This document shows, piece by piece, positions 1 through 8,453 of a stretch of 64,000 nt of DNA. The stretch is from Deltaproteobacteria bacterium. GTDB taxonomy: Bacteria; Myxococcota_A; UBA9160; UBA6930. Position 1 is the first letter of the stretch. The number at the start of each line of letters is the position of its first letter. The stretch covers positions 1 through 64,000 of the forward strand of contig VGRF01000023.1 in NCBI GenBank assembly GCA_016875395.1, written 5' to 3'. Below the pieces are notes generated by a model. That model did not search any database. It was not told where the DNA came from and worked only from the letters and a program-made list of their open reading frames with translations. The position numbers were made by a program, and so were the translations under genes.

Positions 1-194
1 CACAGCTCGTCGGGAATCCGCCAGCCCCGGTGAGCCTTCCCTCGTGCAGACACTTCACCCCCGGTCGCCAGTCGGAGGGTCACGGCTTGTCAATCATTAA
101 CACCCTGGGCGGTTTTCGGATAGGCTCTTACTTGCGGAACGTCCCCCCTCCGGGGCGGCGCAAGCGTCGCCCCGCGTTCGGAGGCTCTCTAGAG

Positions 195-1376
195 ATGGCA
201 GAAGCAGTCATCGTCGAAGCGCTGCGCACGCCAATCGCGCGCGGGAAGATCGGCAAGGGCGATCTCTCGGGTTTTCACGCGGCGCAGCTGCTCGGACTCG
301 TGCAGCGCGCGGTCGTCGACAAGGCGGGCATCGCGCCGCGCGAGGTCGAGCAGATCTTCGGCGGCTGCGTCACGCAGGCCGGCGAGCAGAGCAACAACAT
401 CACGCGCCACGCGTGGCTCGGCGCCGTGCGCGACGACTACTCGACTGCGGGCACCACGATCGACGTGCAGTGCGGCTCGGGGCAGCAGGCGAACAATCTC
501 GTCAATGCGCTCATCAAGGGCGGCTCGATCGACTGCGGCATCGCGTGCGGCATCGAGCTGATGAGCCACGTCGGCCTCGGCGCCAACGTGATGAACGGCC
601 CCGGCTTCTTCATTCCGCCGGGCTTCACATGGGACGAGCCGCTCTCGCAGTTCATCGCCGTGGAGCGCATCGCCAAGAAGTGGGGCATCACGCGCGACGA
701 GGCGGATGCGTTCGCGCTGCGCTCGCAAGAGCTCGCCGCGAAGGCCGCCGCCGCGGGTCACTTCGCGCGCGAGATCATGCCAATCGATGCGCCCGTGGTC
801 GGTGACGACGGCAAGGCGACCGGCGCGACGCAGCGGGTAACCGCCGACCAGGGCATTCGCCCGACGACGCGCGAGGGACTCGCGGCGCTGAAGCCCGTGC
901 AACCCGACGGCATCCACACGCCGGGCAACTCGTCGCAGGTTTCCGACGGCGCCGCCGCGCTGCTCTACATGAGCGCCGAGAAGGCGCGCGCTCACGGCCT
1001 GCGCCCGCGCGCGCGCATCAAGCACGACGTCGTCGTCGGCGCCGATCCCGCGACGATCCTCGAAGGCCCGATCGACGCGACGCGCCGCATCCTCGCGAAG
1101 AGCAAGCTGTCGCTGCGCGACATCGATCTGTTCGAGTGCAACGAGGCCTTCGCCGCGGTCGTGCTCGCGTGGCAGCGCGCGTTCCCGGAGATCGACCCCG
1201 CGCGCGTCAACGTGAACGGCGGCGCGATCGCGCTCGGCCACCCCGTCGGCGCGACGGGCTCGCGCCTCATCGTGAGTGCGCTGCACGAGCTCGAGCGCAC
1301 GGGCAAGCGCACGGCGCTCGTCACGATGTGCTGCGGAGCCGCGGTCGGCACCGCCACGATCATCGAGAGAGCCTGA
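195..1376 (+). CDS. Thiolase (acetyl-CoA acetyltransferase family)
   Basis: This 393-residue thiolase should cleave 3-ketoacyl-CoA with CoA or run the reverse condensation in the cytoplasm. The classical residues are visible: the nucleophile Cys93 in VQCGSGQQA, His349 in GGAIALGHPVGATG, and Cys380 in MCCGAAVG. Length is normal for the family. I start at ATG 195 because the protein then opens MAEAVIVEALRTP, as thiolases do; the open frame continues upstream to 30 but reads as non-coding. It heads a plus-strand run of beta-oxidation-type genes. The form resembles steroid-type FadA5/FadA6 thiolases, but the substrate is not determinable. Confidence 0.93.
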   Translation: MAEAVIVEALRTPIARGKIGKGDLSGFHAAQLLGLVQRAVVDKAGIAPREVEQIFGGCVTQAGEQSNNITRHAWLGAVRDDYSTAGTTIDVQCGSGQQANNLVNALIKGGSIDCGIACGIELMSHVGLGANVMNGPGFFIPPGFTWDEPLSQFIAVERIAKKWGITRDEADAFALRSQELAAKAAAAGHFAREIMPIDAPVVGDDGKATGATQRVTADQGIRPTTREGLAALKPVQPDGIHTPGNSSQVSDGAAALLYMSAEKARAHGLRPRARIKHDVVVGADPATILEGPIDATRRILAKSKLSLRDIDLFECNEAFAAVVLAWQRAFPEIDPARVNVNGGAIALGHPVGATGSRLIVSALHELERTGKRTALVTMCCGAAVGTATIIERA

Positions 1377-1380
1377 CTGA

Positions 1381-1418
1381 CGTTCGCTCGCCTTCGGCTC
1401 GCTGCGCGCTCCGCTTGC
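1381..1418 (-). repeat. Intergenic repeat family R, copy 1
   Basis: Read on the minus strand, this copy shares GCAAGCG, CGCAGCGAGCCG and AGGCGAGCG blocks with copies at 3970-4018, 6808-6836 and 58654-58704. It lies directly after the thiolase stop. Its function is unknown. Confidence 0.5.
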
Positions 1419-1453
1419 AAAGAACGCCAACTGAAGCACGGGAGACGACAGAC

Positions 1454-2368
1454 ATGTCCGTCCTAGCCGGCAAGGTCGCACTTGTTACGGGCGCGGGCTC
1501 CGGCCTCGGGCGCGTCGAAGCGCTCGAGCTCGCGCGCCAAGGCGCCGCGGTCGTGGTGAACGACCTCGGCACCACGCTCGACGGCCAGGGCACGAGCGAC
1601 GCGCCGGCGCGCGAAGTGGTGCGCGAGATCGAGGCCGCGGGCGGGAAGGCGATCGCGGCGTTCGGCGACGTCGCGGACTTCGCGCAGAGCGAGCGCCTCG
1701 TGCGTGCCGCCGTCGACGCGTTCGGCGATCTCAACATCCTCGTCAACAATGCCGGCTTCACGCGCGACGGCATGATCCAGAAGATGAGCGAGGAGCAGTG
1801 GGACTCGGTGATGCGCGTTCATGCGAAGGGCCACTTCTGCATGATTCGCCACACGATGTCGTACTGGCGCGATCGCCAGAGAGCGGGTCAGGCGGTGTAC
1901 GGCCGCATCATCAGCACCGCGTCCGATTCGTTCATGATGGGGCAGCTCGGGCAGCCGAATTACGCGGCGGCGAAGGCCGCGATCACGCACCTGACACTCT
2001 CCGCCGCGCGCGAGTGTCAGCGCATGGGCGCGACGGCGAACGTGATCCTGCCGCGCGCGCGCACGCGCATGACGATGGCTTCGACCTGGGCCGCGATGTA
2101 CGAGAAGCCCGCCAGCGGCTTCGACACCTACGCGCCCGAGAACATCGGCCCCGTGATCGCGTGGATCGCGTCGCCGCACGCCGCGAACGTGAGCGGCAAC
2201 CTGATCCAGATGTGGGGCAAGCACGTGCGCATCTACGCCGCGCCGAAGCCCTCGCTCGACCACGAGCACGACGTGCCGTGGACGGTGGACGAGCTGCAAA
2301 AGGTGTTGGGGCCGTTCTTCGCGACGAGGAAGCCGGTGGACGATTCGTTCGCGCTCCCGTTGGCATGA
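1454..2368 (+). CDS. SDR family oxidoreductase, 3-hydroxyacyl-CoA dehydrogenase-like
   Basis: A 304-residue short-chain dehydrogenase. Visible motifs are the nucleotide-binding TGAGSGLG near residue 12, the NNAG motif in ILVNNAG, a serine in STASDSF, and the catalytic YAAAK. The VVVNDLG segment and the long C-terminal tail after the Rossmann fold resemble the dehydrogenase part of peroxisomal multifunctional enzyme type 2, which oxidises (3R)-hydroxyacyl-CoA. The start at ATG 1454 gives the usual MSVLAGKVALVTG opening. It sits between a thiolase and a luciferase-like oxidoreductase. A TTGTTACGG word lies inside its codons at 1482. Confidence 0.88.
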   Translation: MSVLAGKVALVTGAGSGLGRVEALELARQGAAVVVNDLGTTLDGQGTSDAPAREVVREIEAAGGKAIAAFGDVADFAQSERLVRAAVDAFGDLNILVNNAGFTRDGMIQKMSEEQWDSVMRVHAKGHFCMIRHTMSYWRDRQRAGQAVYGRIISTASDSFMMGQLGQPNYAAAKAAITHLTLSAARECQRMGATANVILPRARTRMTMASTWAAMYEKPASGFDTYAPENIGPVIAWIASPHAANVSGNLIQMWGKHVRIYAAPKPSLDHEHDVPWTVDELQKVLGPFFATRKPVDDSFALPLA

Positions 2369-2377
2369 GCTGACGCG

Positions 2378-3409
2378 TTGCAAGTCTTCGCCGCCGTCGA
2401 CGACGTGCGCATGCCGCTCGCGGCGATGCCGGCACACGCGCAGCGCGCGGAGCGATTATGGTTCGACGGGCTGATCGTTCCCGAGGCGGTGTACGACGCG
2501 ATTCCCGCCGCGACCCTCGCCCTCGCGAGCACCAAGCGGCTGCGCGTCGCGACGGGCGTGATCGTCGCGTTCGCGCGCAGCCCGATGCTCGTGGCGCAGG
2601 ATGCCTGGGCGCTCGCTCAGTTATCGGGCGGCCGCTTCTCGCTCGGGCTCGGTCCGCAGGTGAAGGGCAACGTCGAGGGGCGCTTCGGCATGCCGTGGAG
2701 CGCGCCGGCTGCGCGCATGCGCGACTACGTCGGCGCGCTGCGCGCGTGCTTCGAGGCATTCCAAACCGGGAGGCCGCTCGCGTACGCGAGCGCTTCGTAC
2801 TCACTCGCGCGCATGCAGCCGTTCTTCAAGCCCGACGCGCTGCCTCCCGAGCACGCGCGCATCCCGATCTGGCTCGGCGCGATCGGGCCCCTCATGACTC
2901 GCGTCGCAGGCGAAGTCGCGGACTGCGTGATCGCGCATCCCACGAATTCGTCGCCCGCGTATCTGCGCGACGCGATGCGACCGAAGCTCGCGGAGGGCGC
3001 GGGGCGCGCGGGGCGAGAGGCGCGGGAGATCGCGGTGATCGCGAATCCGATGGTGGCGACCGGGGCCGACACGGCTTCCGTCGCGAAGGAGCGCGAGGCC
3101 GCGCGCGAGGTGCTCGCCTTCACGTTCTCGACGCCCGCTTATTGGGGAACGCTCGAGCACCACGGCTGGGGCGGCGTCGGCCGCGCGCTGCTCGAAAGGA
3201 CGCGCGCGAACGAATGGGGTGCGCTGCGCGCGCTCATCTCGGACGAGATGCTCGACGTGCTCGTTCCGAGCGCTGGTTACGGCGAGATCGCCGCGCTGAT
3301 CCGCGCGCGCTACGCGGGCATCGCGGAGGGCATCAGCCTGCGCATGCCGGCGGACCCGGCGCACGATGCCGCGTTCGCTCGAGTCGTGGAGGCTCTGCGG
3401 GGCGCCTGA
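2378..3409 (+). CDS. LLM-class F420-dependent oxidoreductase
   Basis: A 343-residue member of the luciferase-like monooxygenase superfamily (TIM barrel). It resembles the F420-dependent branch with the conserved VIVAFARSPMLVAQDAW segment and a C-terminal region of the same group. The start is a TTG at 2378, nine bases after the preceding stop; a later ATG at 2411 would remove the first beta strand. Such enzymes use reduced or oxidised F420 or FMN on diverse substrates. The position after an SDR and before DUF35 genes suggests a redox step in the same pathway, which is inference. Confidence 0.82.
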   Translation: MQVFAAVDDVRMPLAAMPAHAQRAERLWFDGLIVPEAVYDAIPAATLALASTKRLRVATGVIVAFARSPMLVAQDAWALAQLSGGRFSLGLGPQVKGNVEGRFGMPWSAPAARMRDYVGALRACFEAFQTGRPLAYASASYSLARMQPFFKPDALPPEHARIPIWLGAIGPLMTRVAGEVADCVIAHPTNSSPAYLRDAMRPKLAEGAGRAGREAREIAVIANPMVATGADTASVAKEREAAREVLAFTFSTPAYWGTLEHHGWGGVGRALLERTRANEWGALRALISDEMLDVLVPSAGYGEIAALIRARYAGIAEGISLRMPADPAHDAAFARVVEALRGA

Positions 3410-3519
3410 TTCGCGCCGCACACCTTGTCCGCCGAATTGCAACGTGTTTCACTCGCGCGCCTTCGCCCCCGCGCGCGAATGCCTCGCGTGACGCGGGCGC
3501 TTTCGCTCGGAGGCGAGGA

Positions 3520-3969
3520 ATGGCGCGTCCCATCGAGCCGGCGCTGACGGCGCCGCACAAGCTCTCGTACACGTACAAGCGCTCGCTCGGTCCGGTGCTC
3601 GGGAGGTTCTTCACGGCGCTGCGCGATCGGCAGATCCTCGGCGTGCGGCGCGCGGACGGCTCGGTGCTGGTGCCGCCGAAGGAGTACGACCCCGAGAGCG
3701 CGGAGGCGCTGACGGAGCTCGTGCCCGTGAAGGAGACGGGCGTCGTGAAGAGCTGGGCGTGGGTGCAGACGCCGCGCAGGCAGCAGCCGCTGCAGCGCCC
3801 CTTCGCCTACGCGCTGATCCAACTCGACGGCGCCTCGACGCCGCTCGTGCACGTGGTCGACGCCGGCAGCGCGAGCGCGATGAAGACCGGCATGCGCGTG
3901 CGCGCGCGCTGGGCCGAGAACCGCGTCGGTGCGATCACCGACATCGCAGCGTTCGTGCCGGAGGCCTGA
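3520..3969 (+). CDS. DUF35 OB-fold protein without zinc-ribbon cysteines
   Basis: A 149-residue protein of the DUF35 family (rubredoxin-like ribbon plus OB-fold). Members partner with thiolase-fold enzymes and bind acyl-CoA. Here the ribbon segment reads ILGVRRADGSVLVPPKEYDPE and the whole protein contains no cysteine, so zinc cannot be bound in the usual way. The OB-fold part (about residues 60-149, with FAYALIQLDGASTPLVHVV) is normal. ATG 3520 follows a strong GGAGGCGAGGA ribosome site. It is followed by a second DUF35 gene and two thiolase-fold genes, which are its likely partners. Confidence 0.85.
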   Translation: MARPIEPALTAPHKLSYTYKRSLGPVLGRFFTALRDRQILGVRRADGSVLVPPKEYDPESAEALTELVPVKETGVVKSWAWVQTPRRQQPLQRPFAYALIQLDGASTPLVHVVDAGSASAMKTGMRVRARWAENRVGAITDIAAFVPEA

Positions 3970-4018
3970 GCAAGCCGCGCAGCGAGGCGAAGCCGAGCGA
4001 AGATCGAACAGTGGCCTC
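3970..4018 (+). repeat. Intergenic repeat family R, copy 2
   Basis: This 49-bp element begins directly after a stop codon. Its last 18 bases, AGATCGAACAGTGGCCTC, are identical to those at 58687-58704, and the rest is a close match. It may belong to a 5' leader or be a dispersed repeat. Confidence 0.55.
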
Positions 4019-4071
4019 CGCGTTGCCTGACGCCGGGGCCATCCATGAACGGACGAGGTGCGAGACAAGAC

Positions 4072-4584
4072 ATGGCGGACACGAAAGCAACCGATCCGAA
4101 CGCGCCCGTCGAGGTGATGCTGGCGCCGGTCGAGCTCGACTACACGTACTCCGCGGGCCAGAGCGCGTCGCGCTTCCTGCGCGCGATCGCGCAGGGCAAG
4201 CTGTTAGGGCAGCGCTGCCCGGTCGACGGGCGCGTCTACTTTCCGACGCGCGGCTCGTGCCCGCAGCACGGCGTCGTGATCGACGGAGAGCCGGTCGAGC
4301 TGAAGGACGCCGGCACGCTCGTCACGTACTCGATCGTGCGCGTCCCGAGCCAGAACATCCCGCTGCAGCTGCCGTACATCAGCGCGCAGATCCAGCTCGA
4401 CGGTGCGAACACCGTCCTCATGCACCTCGTGAACTGCAAGCTCGAGGACGTGCACATGGGCATGCGCGTGCGCGCGGTGTGGAAGCCGCGCGAGGAGTGG
4501 ACGACGTCCGTCGGCAACATCCTCTACTTCGAGCCAAACGGTGAGCCCGACGCACCCTACGACTCGTACAAGGAGCACATCTGA
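4072..4584 (+). CDS. DUF35 (Zn-ribbon/OB-fold) protein, partner of thiolase-fold enzyme
   Basis: A 170-residue DUF35 protein. The ribbon reads RCPVDG...GSCPQHG, so two of the four usual cysteines remain and the others are Asp and His (C-x2-D and C-x2-H). The OB-fold follows, with LPYISAQIQLDGANTVLMHLV. I prefer ATG 4072, with GAGGTG upstream, over ATG 4045. Its stop overlaps the start of the next gene (TGATG), so the two are translationally coupled. The known Ltp2-ChsH2 and SAL-type steroid aldolases need a DUF35 partner; the same arrangement is inferred here. Confidence 0.88.
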   Translation: MADTKATDPNAPVEVMLAPVELDYTYSAGQSASRFLRAIAQGKLLGQRCPVDGRVYFPTRGSCPQHGVVIDGEPVELKDAGTLVTYSIVRVPSQNIPLQLPYISAQIQLDGANTVLMHLVNCKLEDVHMGMRVRAVWKPREEWTTSVGNILYFEPNGEPDAPYDSYKEHI

Positions 4585-5639
4585 TGCGCGACGTGGCGGT
4601 CGTCGGGTTCGTGCAGTCGCCGTCGATGCGGCGCGAGCCCGATCGCAACGAGGTCGAGATCCTGATCCCGGTGATGGCCGAGCTGAAGAAGAGCGTCGGC
4701 ATCACGAACGATCAGCTCGACTTCGTGTGCTCGGGCTCGAGTGATTACTTGGCGGGCCAGTCGTTCGCGTTCATCGCGGGCCTCGACGCCGTCGGCGCGT
4801 GGCCGCCCGTCTCCGAATCGCACGTCGAGATGGACGGCGCGTGGGCGCTGTACGAGGCGTGGGTGAAGATGCAGATGGGCTACGCCGACATCGCGATGGT
4901 GTACGGCTTCGGCAAGCCCTCGATGGGCGACCTGCCGCTGACGATGGCGCTGCAGCTCGACCCCTACTCGCTGATGCCGCTCTGGCCCGACGCCGTTTCG
5001 CTCGCCGCGCTGCAGGCGCGCGTGCTGCTCGAAGGCGGGCACGTCTCCGAGCGCGAGATGGCGGAGCGCGCGGTGCGCGATCGCAAGAACGCGAAGGCGA
5101 ATCCGTTCGCGCAGGTGAAGGGCGACTTCGAGGTGGAGAAGCTGCTCGCGGCGCCGCATCACGTCGCGCCGCTGCGCAAGCACGACTGCGCGCCGATCAG
5201 CGACGGCGCCGCGGGGGTCATCCTCGCGGCCGGCGACAAGGCGCGCGCGCTCTGCAAGCGGCCCGCGTGGATCAAGGGCATCTCGCACATCCTCGAGCCG
5301 ATGGAGCTGGGCGTGCGCGACCTGACCAGGTCGCGTTCCACCGAGATCGCCGCGCAGAAGGCCGGCGTGTGGCGCGACAAGCTGGACACCGCCGAGCTAT
5401 CGGCGCCGTTCACGCACCAAGAGATCTTGGTGGAGCGTGCGCTCGGGCTCACCGCGAAGACGAACATCAATCCGTCGGGCGGTGCGCTCGCGGGCAATCC
5501 GATGATGGCCGTCGGCCTCGCGCGCATCGGCGAGGCGGCGCAGCAGATCTGGCGCGGCAGCGCGGACCGCAGCGTCGCGCACGCGACCTCGGGGCCGTGC
5601 CTGCAGCAGAACCTCGTGTGCGTGCTGGAGGGCAACTGA
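4584..5639 (+). CDS. Thiolase-fold protein lacking nucleophilic Cys (Ltp2/SAL-like, probable aldolase)
   Basis: A 351-residue SCP2-thiolase-like protein. Where thiolases have VENACASG this protein reads VEMDGAWAL, placing Gly85 at the nucleophile position. The GHP motif is NPMMAVG, with Asn305 replacing His. Classical thiolysis therefore looks impossible. Steroid side-chain aldolases such as Ltp2 show the same kind of loss and work with a DUF35 partner, and a DUF35 gene immediately precedes and overlaps this one. The family is clear; retro-aldol activity is inference. It forms a tandem pair with the next gene. Confidence 0.85.
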   Translation: MRDVAVVGFVQSPSMRREPDRNEVEILIPVMAELKKSVGITNDQLDFVCSGSSDYLAGQSFAFIAGLDAVGAWPPVSESHVEMDGAWALYEAWVKMQMGYADIAMVYGFGKPSMGDLPLTMALQLDPYSLMPLWPDAVSLAALQARVLLEGGHVSEREMAERAVRDRKNAKANPFAQVKGDFEVEKLLAAPHHVAPLRKHDCAPISDGAAGVILAAGDKARALCKRPAWIKGISHILEPMELGVRDLTRSRSTEIAAQKAGVWRDKLDTAELSAPFTHQEILVERALGLTAKTNINPSGGALAGNPMMAVGLARIGEAAQQIWRGSADRSVAHATSGPCLQQNLVCVLEGN

Positions 5640-5640
5640 G

Positions 5641-6798
5641 ATGGCCGAGCTGTGCGGAGTCATCGGCATCGGGCAGACGAAGTACGCGCCCTCGCGCAAA
5701 GACCTCTCGATGCCGGGGTTGTTACGGGAAGCGGCGGAGCGCGCGCTCGAAGACGCGGAGCTCACCTGGAAGGACATCGACGCCGTCGTGATCGGGAAGG
5801 CGCCCGACATGTTCGAGGGCGTGATGATGCCCGAGCTGTTCCTCGCCGAAGCGATCGGCGGCGCCTACAAGCCGATGCTGCGCGTGCACACCGCCGGCAG
5901 CGTGGGCGGCTCGACGGGCATCGTGGCCGCGAGCCTCGTGCAGAGCGGCGTACACGATCGCGTGCTCACCGTGGCGTACGAGAAGCAGAGCGAGTCGAAC
6001 GCCACCTGGGCGCTCTCGATCGGGCTGCCGTTCAGCGTGGCGACGGTCGCAGGCGCCGGTGGCTACTTCGCGCCGCTCGTCCGCGGCTACATGCGCCGCA
6101 GCGGCGCGCCCGAGGACACGGGCATTCGCGTCGCGGTGAAGGATCGCGAGAACGCGCTGAAGAACCCGTACGCGCATCTTCAGATCGAGGACATCAGCTT
6201 CGAGAAGGTGGCGAGCTCGCCGATGCTGTGGGACCCGATCCGCTACCTCGAGACGTGTCCGAGCTCCGACGGCGCGTGCGCGATGGTGATGGCGCGCGAG
6301 AAGCTCGCCGAGCGCAGCTCGAAGAGAGTGGCGTGGGTGCACGCGACCGAGATGCGCAGCGAGCCCACCTCCTTCAGCGGCCGCGACCAAGTGATGCCGC
6401 GCGCGACGCTCGACAACGCGAAGTCGCTCTACAAGAAGGCGCGCATCACGAACCCGCGCAAAGAGATCGACTGCGCGGAGATCTACGTGCCGTTCTCGTG
6501 GTTCGAGCCGATGTGGATGGAGGGCATGCTGATCGCCGAGCCGAATCAGGGCTGGCGCATGACCTACGACGGCGCGACGGCGCTCTCGGGCGACTTCCCC
6601 GTGAACATGAGCGGCGGCGTGCTCAGCTCGAACCCGATCGGCGCCTCGGGCCTGATCCGCTTCGCCGAAGCCGCTCTGCAAGTGCGCGGCATGGCGGGCG
6701 CGCACCAAGTCGACGGGGCGAAGAAGGCGCTCGGACACGCCTACGGCGGCGGCTCGCAGTACTTCAGCACCTGGATCGTGGGCAGCGCGAAGCCGTAG
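5641..6798 (+). CDS. Thiolase-fold protein lacking nucleophilic Cys (Ltp2/SAL-like, probable aldolase), second paralogue
   Basis: A 385-residue thiolase-fold protein. The nucleophile region reads RVHTAGSVGGS, with Gly86 in place of Cys, and the GHP motif reads LSSNPIGASG, with Asn331 in place of His. A tyrosine-rich stretch, GHAYGGGSQYFS, near residue 368 falls where Ltp2-type aldolases place catalytic tyrosines, although exact equivalence needs an alignment. It starts one base after the stop of its paralogue. Together with two DUF35 genes upstream it could form two aldolase-DUF35 pairs or one heteromeric complex. Confidence 0.87.
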   Translation: MAELCGVIGIGQTKYAPSRKDLSMPGLLREAAERALEDAELTWKDIDAVVIGKAPDMFEGVMMPELFLAEAIGGAYKPMLRVHTAGSVGGSTGIVAASLVQSGVHDRVLTVAYEKQSESNATWALSIGLPFSVATVAGAGGYFAPLVRGYMRRSGAPEDTGIRVAVKDRENALKNPYAHLQIEDISFEKVASSPMLWDPIRYLETCPSSDGACAMVMAREKLAERSSKRVAWVHATEMRSEPTSFSGRDQVMPRATLDNAKSLYKKARITNPRKEIDCAEIYVPFSWFEPMWMEGMLIAEPNQGWRMTYDGATALSGDFPVNMSGGVLSSNPIGASGLIRFAEAALQVRGMAGAHQVDGAKKALGHAYGGGSQYFSTWIVGSAKP

Positions 6799-6807
6799 CG
6801 TGTCGAC

Positions 6808-6836
6808 CTTCGCTCGTCTGCGGCTCGCTGCGCGCC
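6808..6836 (-). repeat. Intergenic repeat family R, copy 3 (short)
   Basis: Read on the minus strand, this short copy keeps the CGCAGCGAGCCG and CGAGCGAAG blocks of the family. It lies just after the stop of the second thiolase-fold gene. Confidence 0.4.
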
Positions 6837-6901
6837 GCACCGAGGAACGGCGCGGCTTACGGCCGCTCGAGCGCGGCTGAGCGCGCATCAGAGGGGAAGA
6901 A

Positions 6902-8452
6902 ATGGCAGACCTCGGATTCTGGAAGTTCGCGGCGAGCGATCCGAACGCGCTCGCGCTCGTCACGCCGTCGGAGCAGCTGCTCACGCGCGGCGAGCTGGCG
7001 GCGCGCGGCAATCAGGTGGCGCGCGGGCTCGCGGCGCTCGGGCTCGGCACGGGCGACGTGGTGGCGGTCGTCGTCGAGAACGGCGCGGCCTTCATCGAGC
7101 TGTATCTCGCGTGCTTCCAGACCGGGCTCTACTTGGTGCCCATCAACCATCACTTATCAGGGCCCGAGATCGCGTACATCGTGGAGAACTCCGAGGCGAA
7201 GGCGTTCGTCGGCAGCGCGCGCTTCGCGGACGCGATCTCGAAGGCGGCGACCGAGTTCGCGTTGCCCGCCGCGAATCGCTTCGCGCTCGGCCGGCTCGAA
7301 GGCTTCCGCCCGTACGAAGAGCTCAGCGCGGGGCAGTCGGCCGCGCTGCCGGAGAAGCGCACCGCAGGCGCGATCATGAACTACACGTCGGGCACGACGG
7401 GCCGGCCGAAGGGCGTGCGGCGTCCCCTGACAGGGATGGACCCCGACCTGATCGGCGCGCTCTTCACCGGCTTCCAGCAGATGTTCGGCGTGAAGCCCGA
7501 GGACGGAAACGTCCACATCACCGGCTCGCCGCTCTATCACACCGCGGTGCTGATGTTCGCATCGGCGGCGATGCATCTCGGCCACAGCGTCGTGCTCATG
7601 GACAAGTGGACGCCCGAGGAGATGCTGCGGCTCATCGCGAAGTACCGCGTCACCACGAGCCACATGGTGCCGACGCAGTTCCACCGCATGCTGCAGCTGC
7701 CCGCCGACGTGCGCGCGAAGTACGACTGCTCCTCGACGCGCGCGATGGTGCACGCGGCGGCGCCGTGCCCGCCCGACGTGAAGCAGAAGATGCTCGCGTG
7801 GTGGGGCGACTCGATCTGGGAGTACTACGCCGCGACGGAAGGCGGCGGCACGATCGTCTCGCCGCAGGAGTGGCGGCGAAAGCCGGGCACCGTCGGCAAG
7901 GCGTGGGCGAACGCCGAAGTGAAGATCTTCGACGACGACGGGAACGAGTGCGCGACGGGCGCGACCGGCACGGTCTACATGCTGCGCGGTCAAGCCGACT
8001 TCGAGTACTTCAAGGACAAGGACAAGACGGAGAAGGCGCGGCGCGGCCGCTACTTCACCGTGGGCGACATCGGCTACCTCGACGGCGACGGCTACCTGTT
8101 CCTGTGCGACCGCAAGAACGACATGATCATCTCGGGCGGCGTGAACATCTATCCCGCCGAGATCGAGTCCGTGTTCCTCACGCACCCGAGCGTCGGCGAC
8201 GTCGCGGTGTTCGGCATTCCGCACGAGGAGTGGGGCGAGGAGGTGAAGGCGGTCGTCGAGCCCGCGCACGGCGTGGTCCCCGGCGATGCGCTCTCGCGCG
8301 AGATTTTCGACTTCCTGCGCGACAGGCTCGCGAAGTACAAGACGCCGAAGAGCATCGACTACGTGACGGAGATGCCGCGCGATCCGAACGGCAAGCTCTA
8401 CAAGCGCAAGCTGCGCGACCCGTACTGGGCCGGCCGCACGCGCAACATCTGA
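6902..8452 (+). CDS. Acyl-CoA synthetase (AMP-binding)
   Basis: A 516-residue ANL-superfamily ligase, full length. It should adenylate a carboxylic acid and form its CoA thioester. The P-loop-like motif reads YTSGTTGRPKGVRR, the A5 region is YYAATEGGG, the hinge is YLCDRKNDMIISGGVNIYPAEIE, and the catalytic lysine is in PNGKLYKRKLR near the C terminus. ATG 6902 follows GAGGGGAAGAA. It lies about 100 bp after the aldolase-like pair, in the same direction, and probably activates a pathway acid. Chain length or ring specificity cannot be told from motifs. Confidence 0.92.
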   Translation: MADLGFWKFAASDPNALALVTPSEQLLTRGELAARGNQVARGLAALGLGTGDVVAVVVENGAAFIELYLACFQTGLYLVPINHHLSGPEIAYIVENSEAKAFVGSARFADAISKAATEFALPAANRFALGRLEGFRPYEELSAGQSAALPEKRTAGAIMNYTSGTTGRPKGVRRPLTGMDPDLIGALFTGFQQMFGVKPEDGNVHITGSPLYHTAVLMFASAAMHLGHSVVLMDKWTPEEMLRLIAKYRVTTSHMVPTQFHRMLQLPADVRAKYDCSSTRAMVHAAAPCPPDVKQKMLAWWGDSIWEYYAATEGGGTIVSPQEWRRKPGTVGKAWANAEVKIFDDDGNECATGATGTVYMLRGQADFEYFKDKDKTEKARRGRYFTVGDIGYLDGDGYLFLCDRKNDMIISGGVNIYPAEIESVFLTHPSVGDVAVFGIPHEEWGEEVKAVVEPAHGVVPGDALSREIFDFLRDRLAKYKTPKSIDYVTEMPRDPNGKLYKRKLRDPYWAGRTRNI

Positions 8453-8453
8453 G

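Noticed and set aside
30-194. N-terminal extension of the first thiolase frame
   Set aside because: The extra 55 residues are not thiolase-like, and ATG 195 gives the family-typical start.
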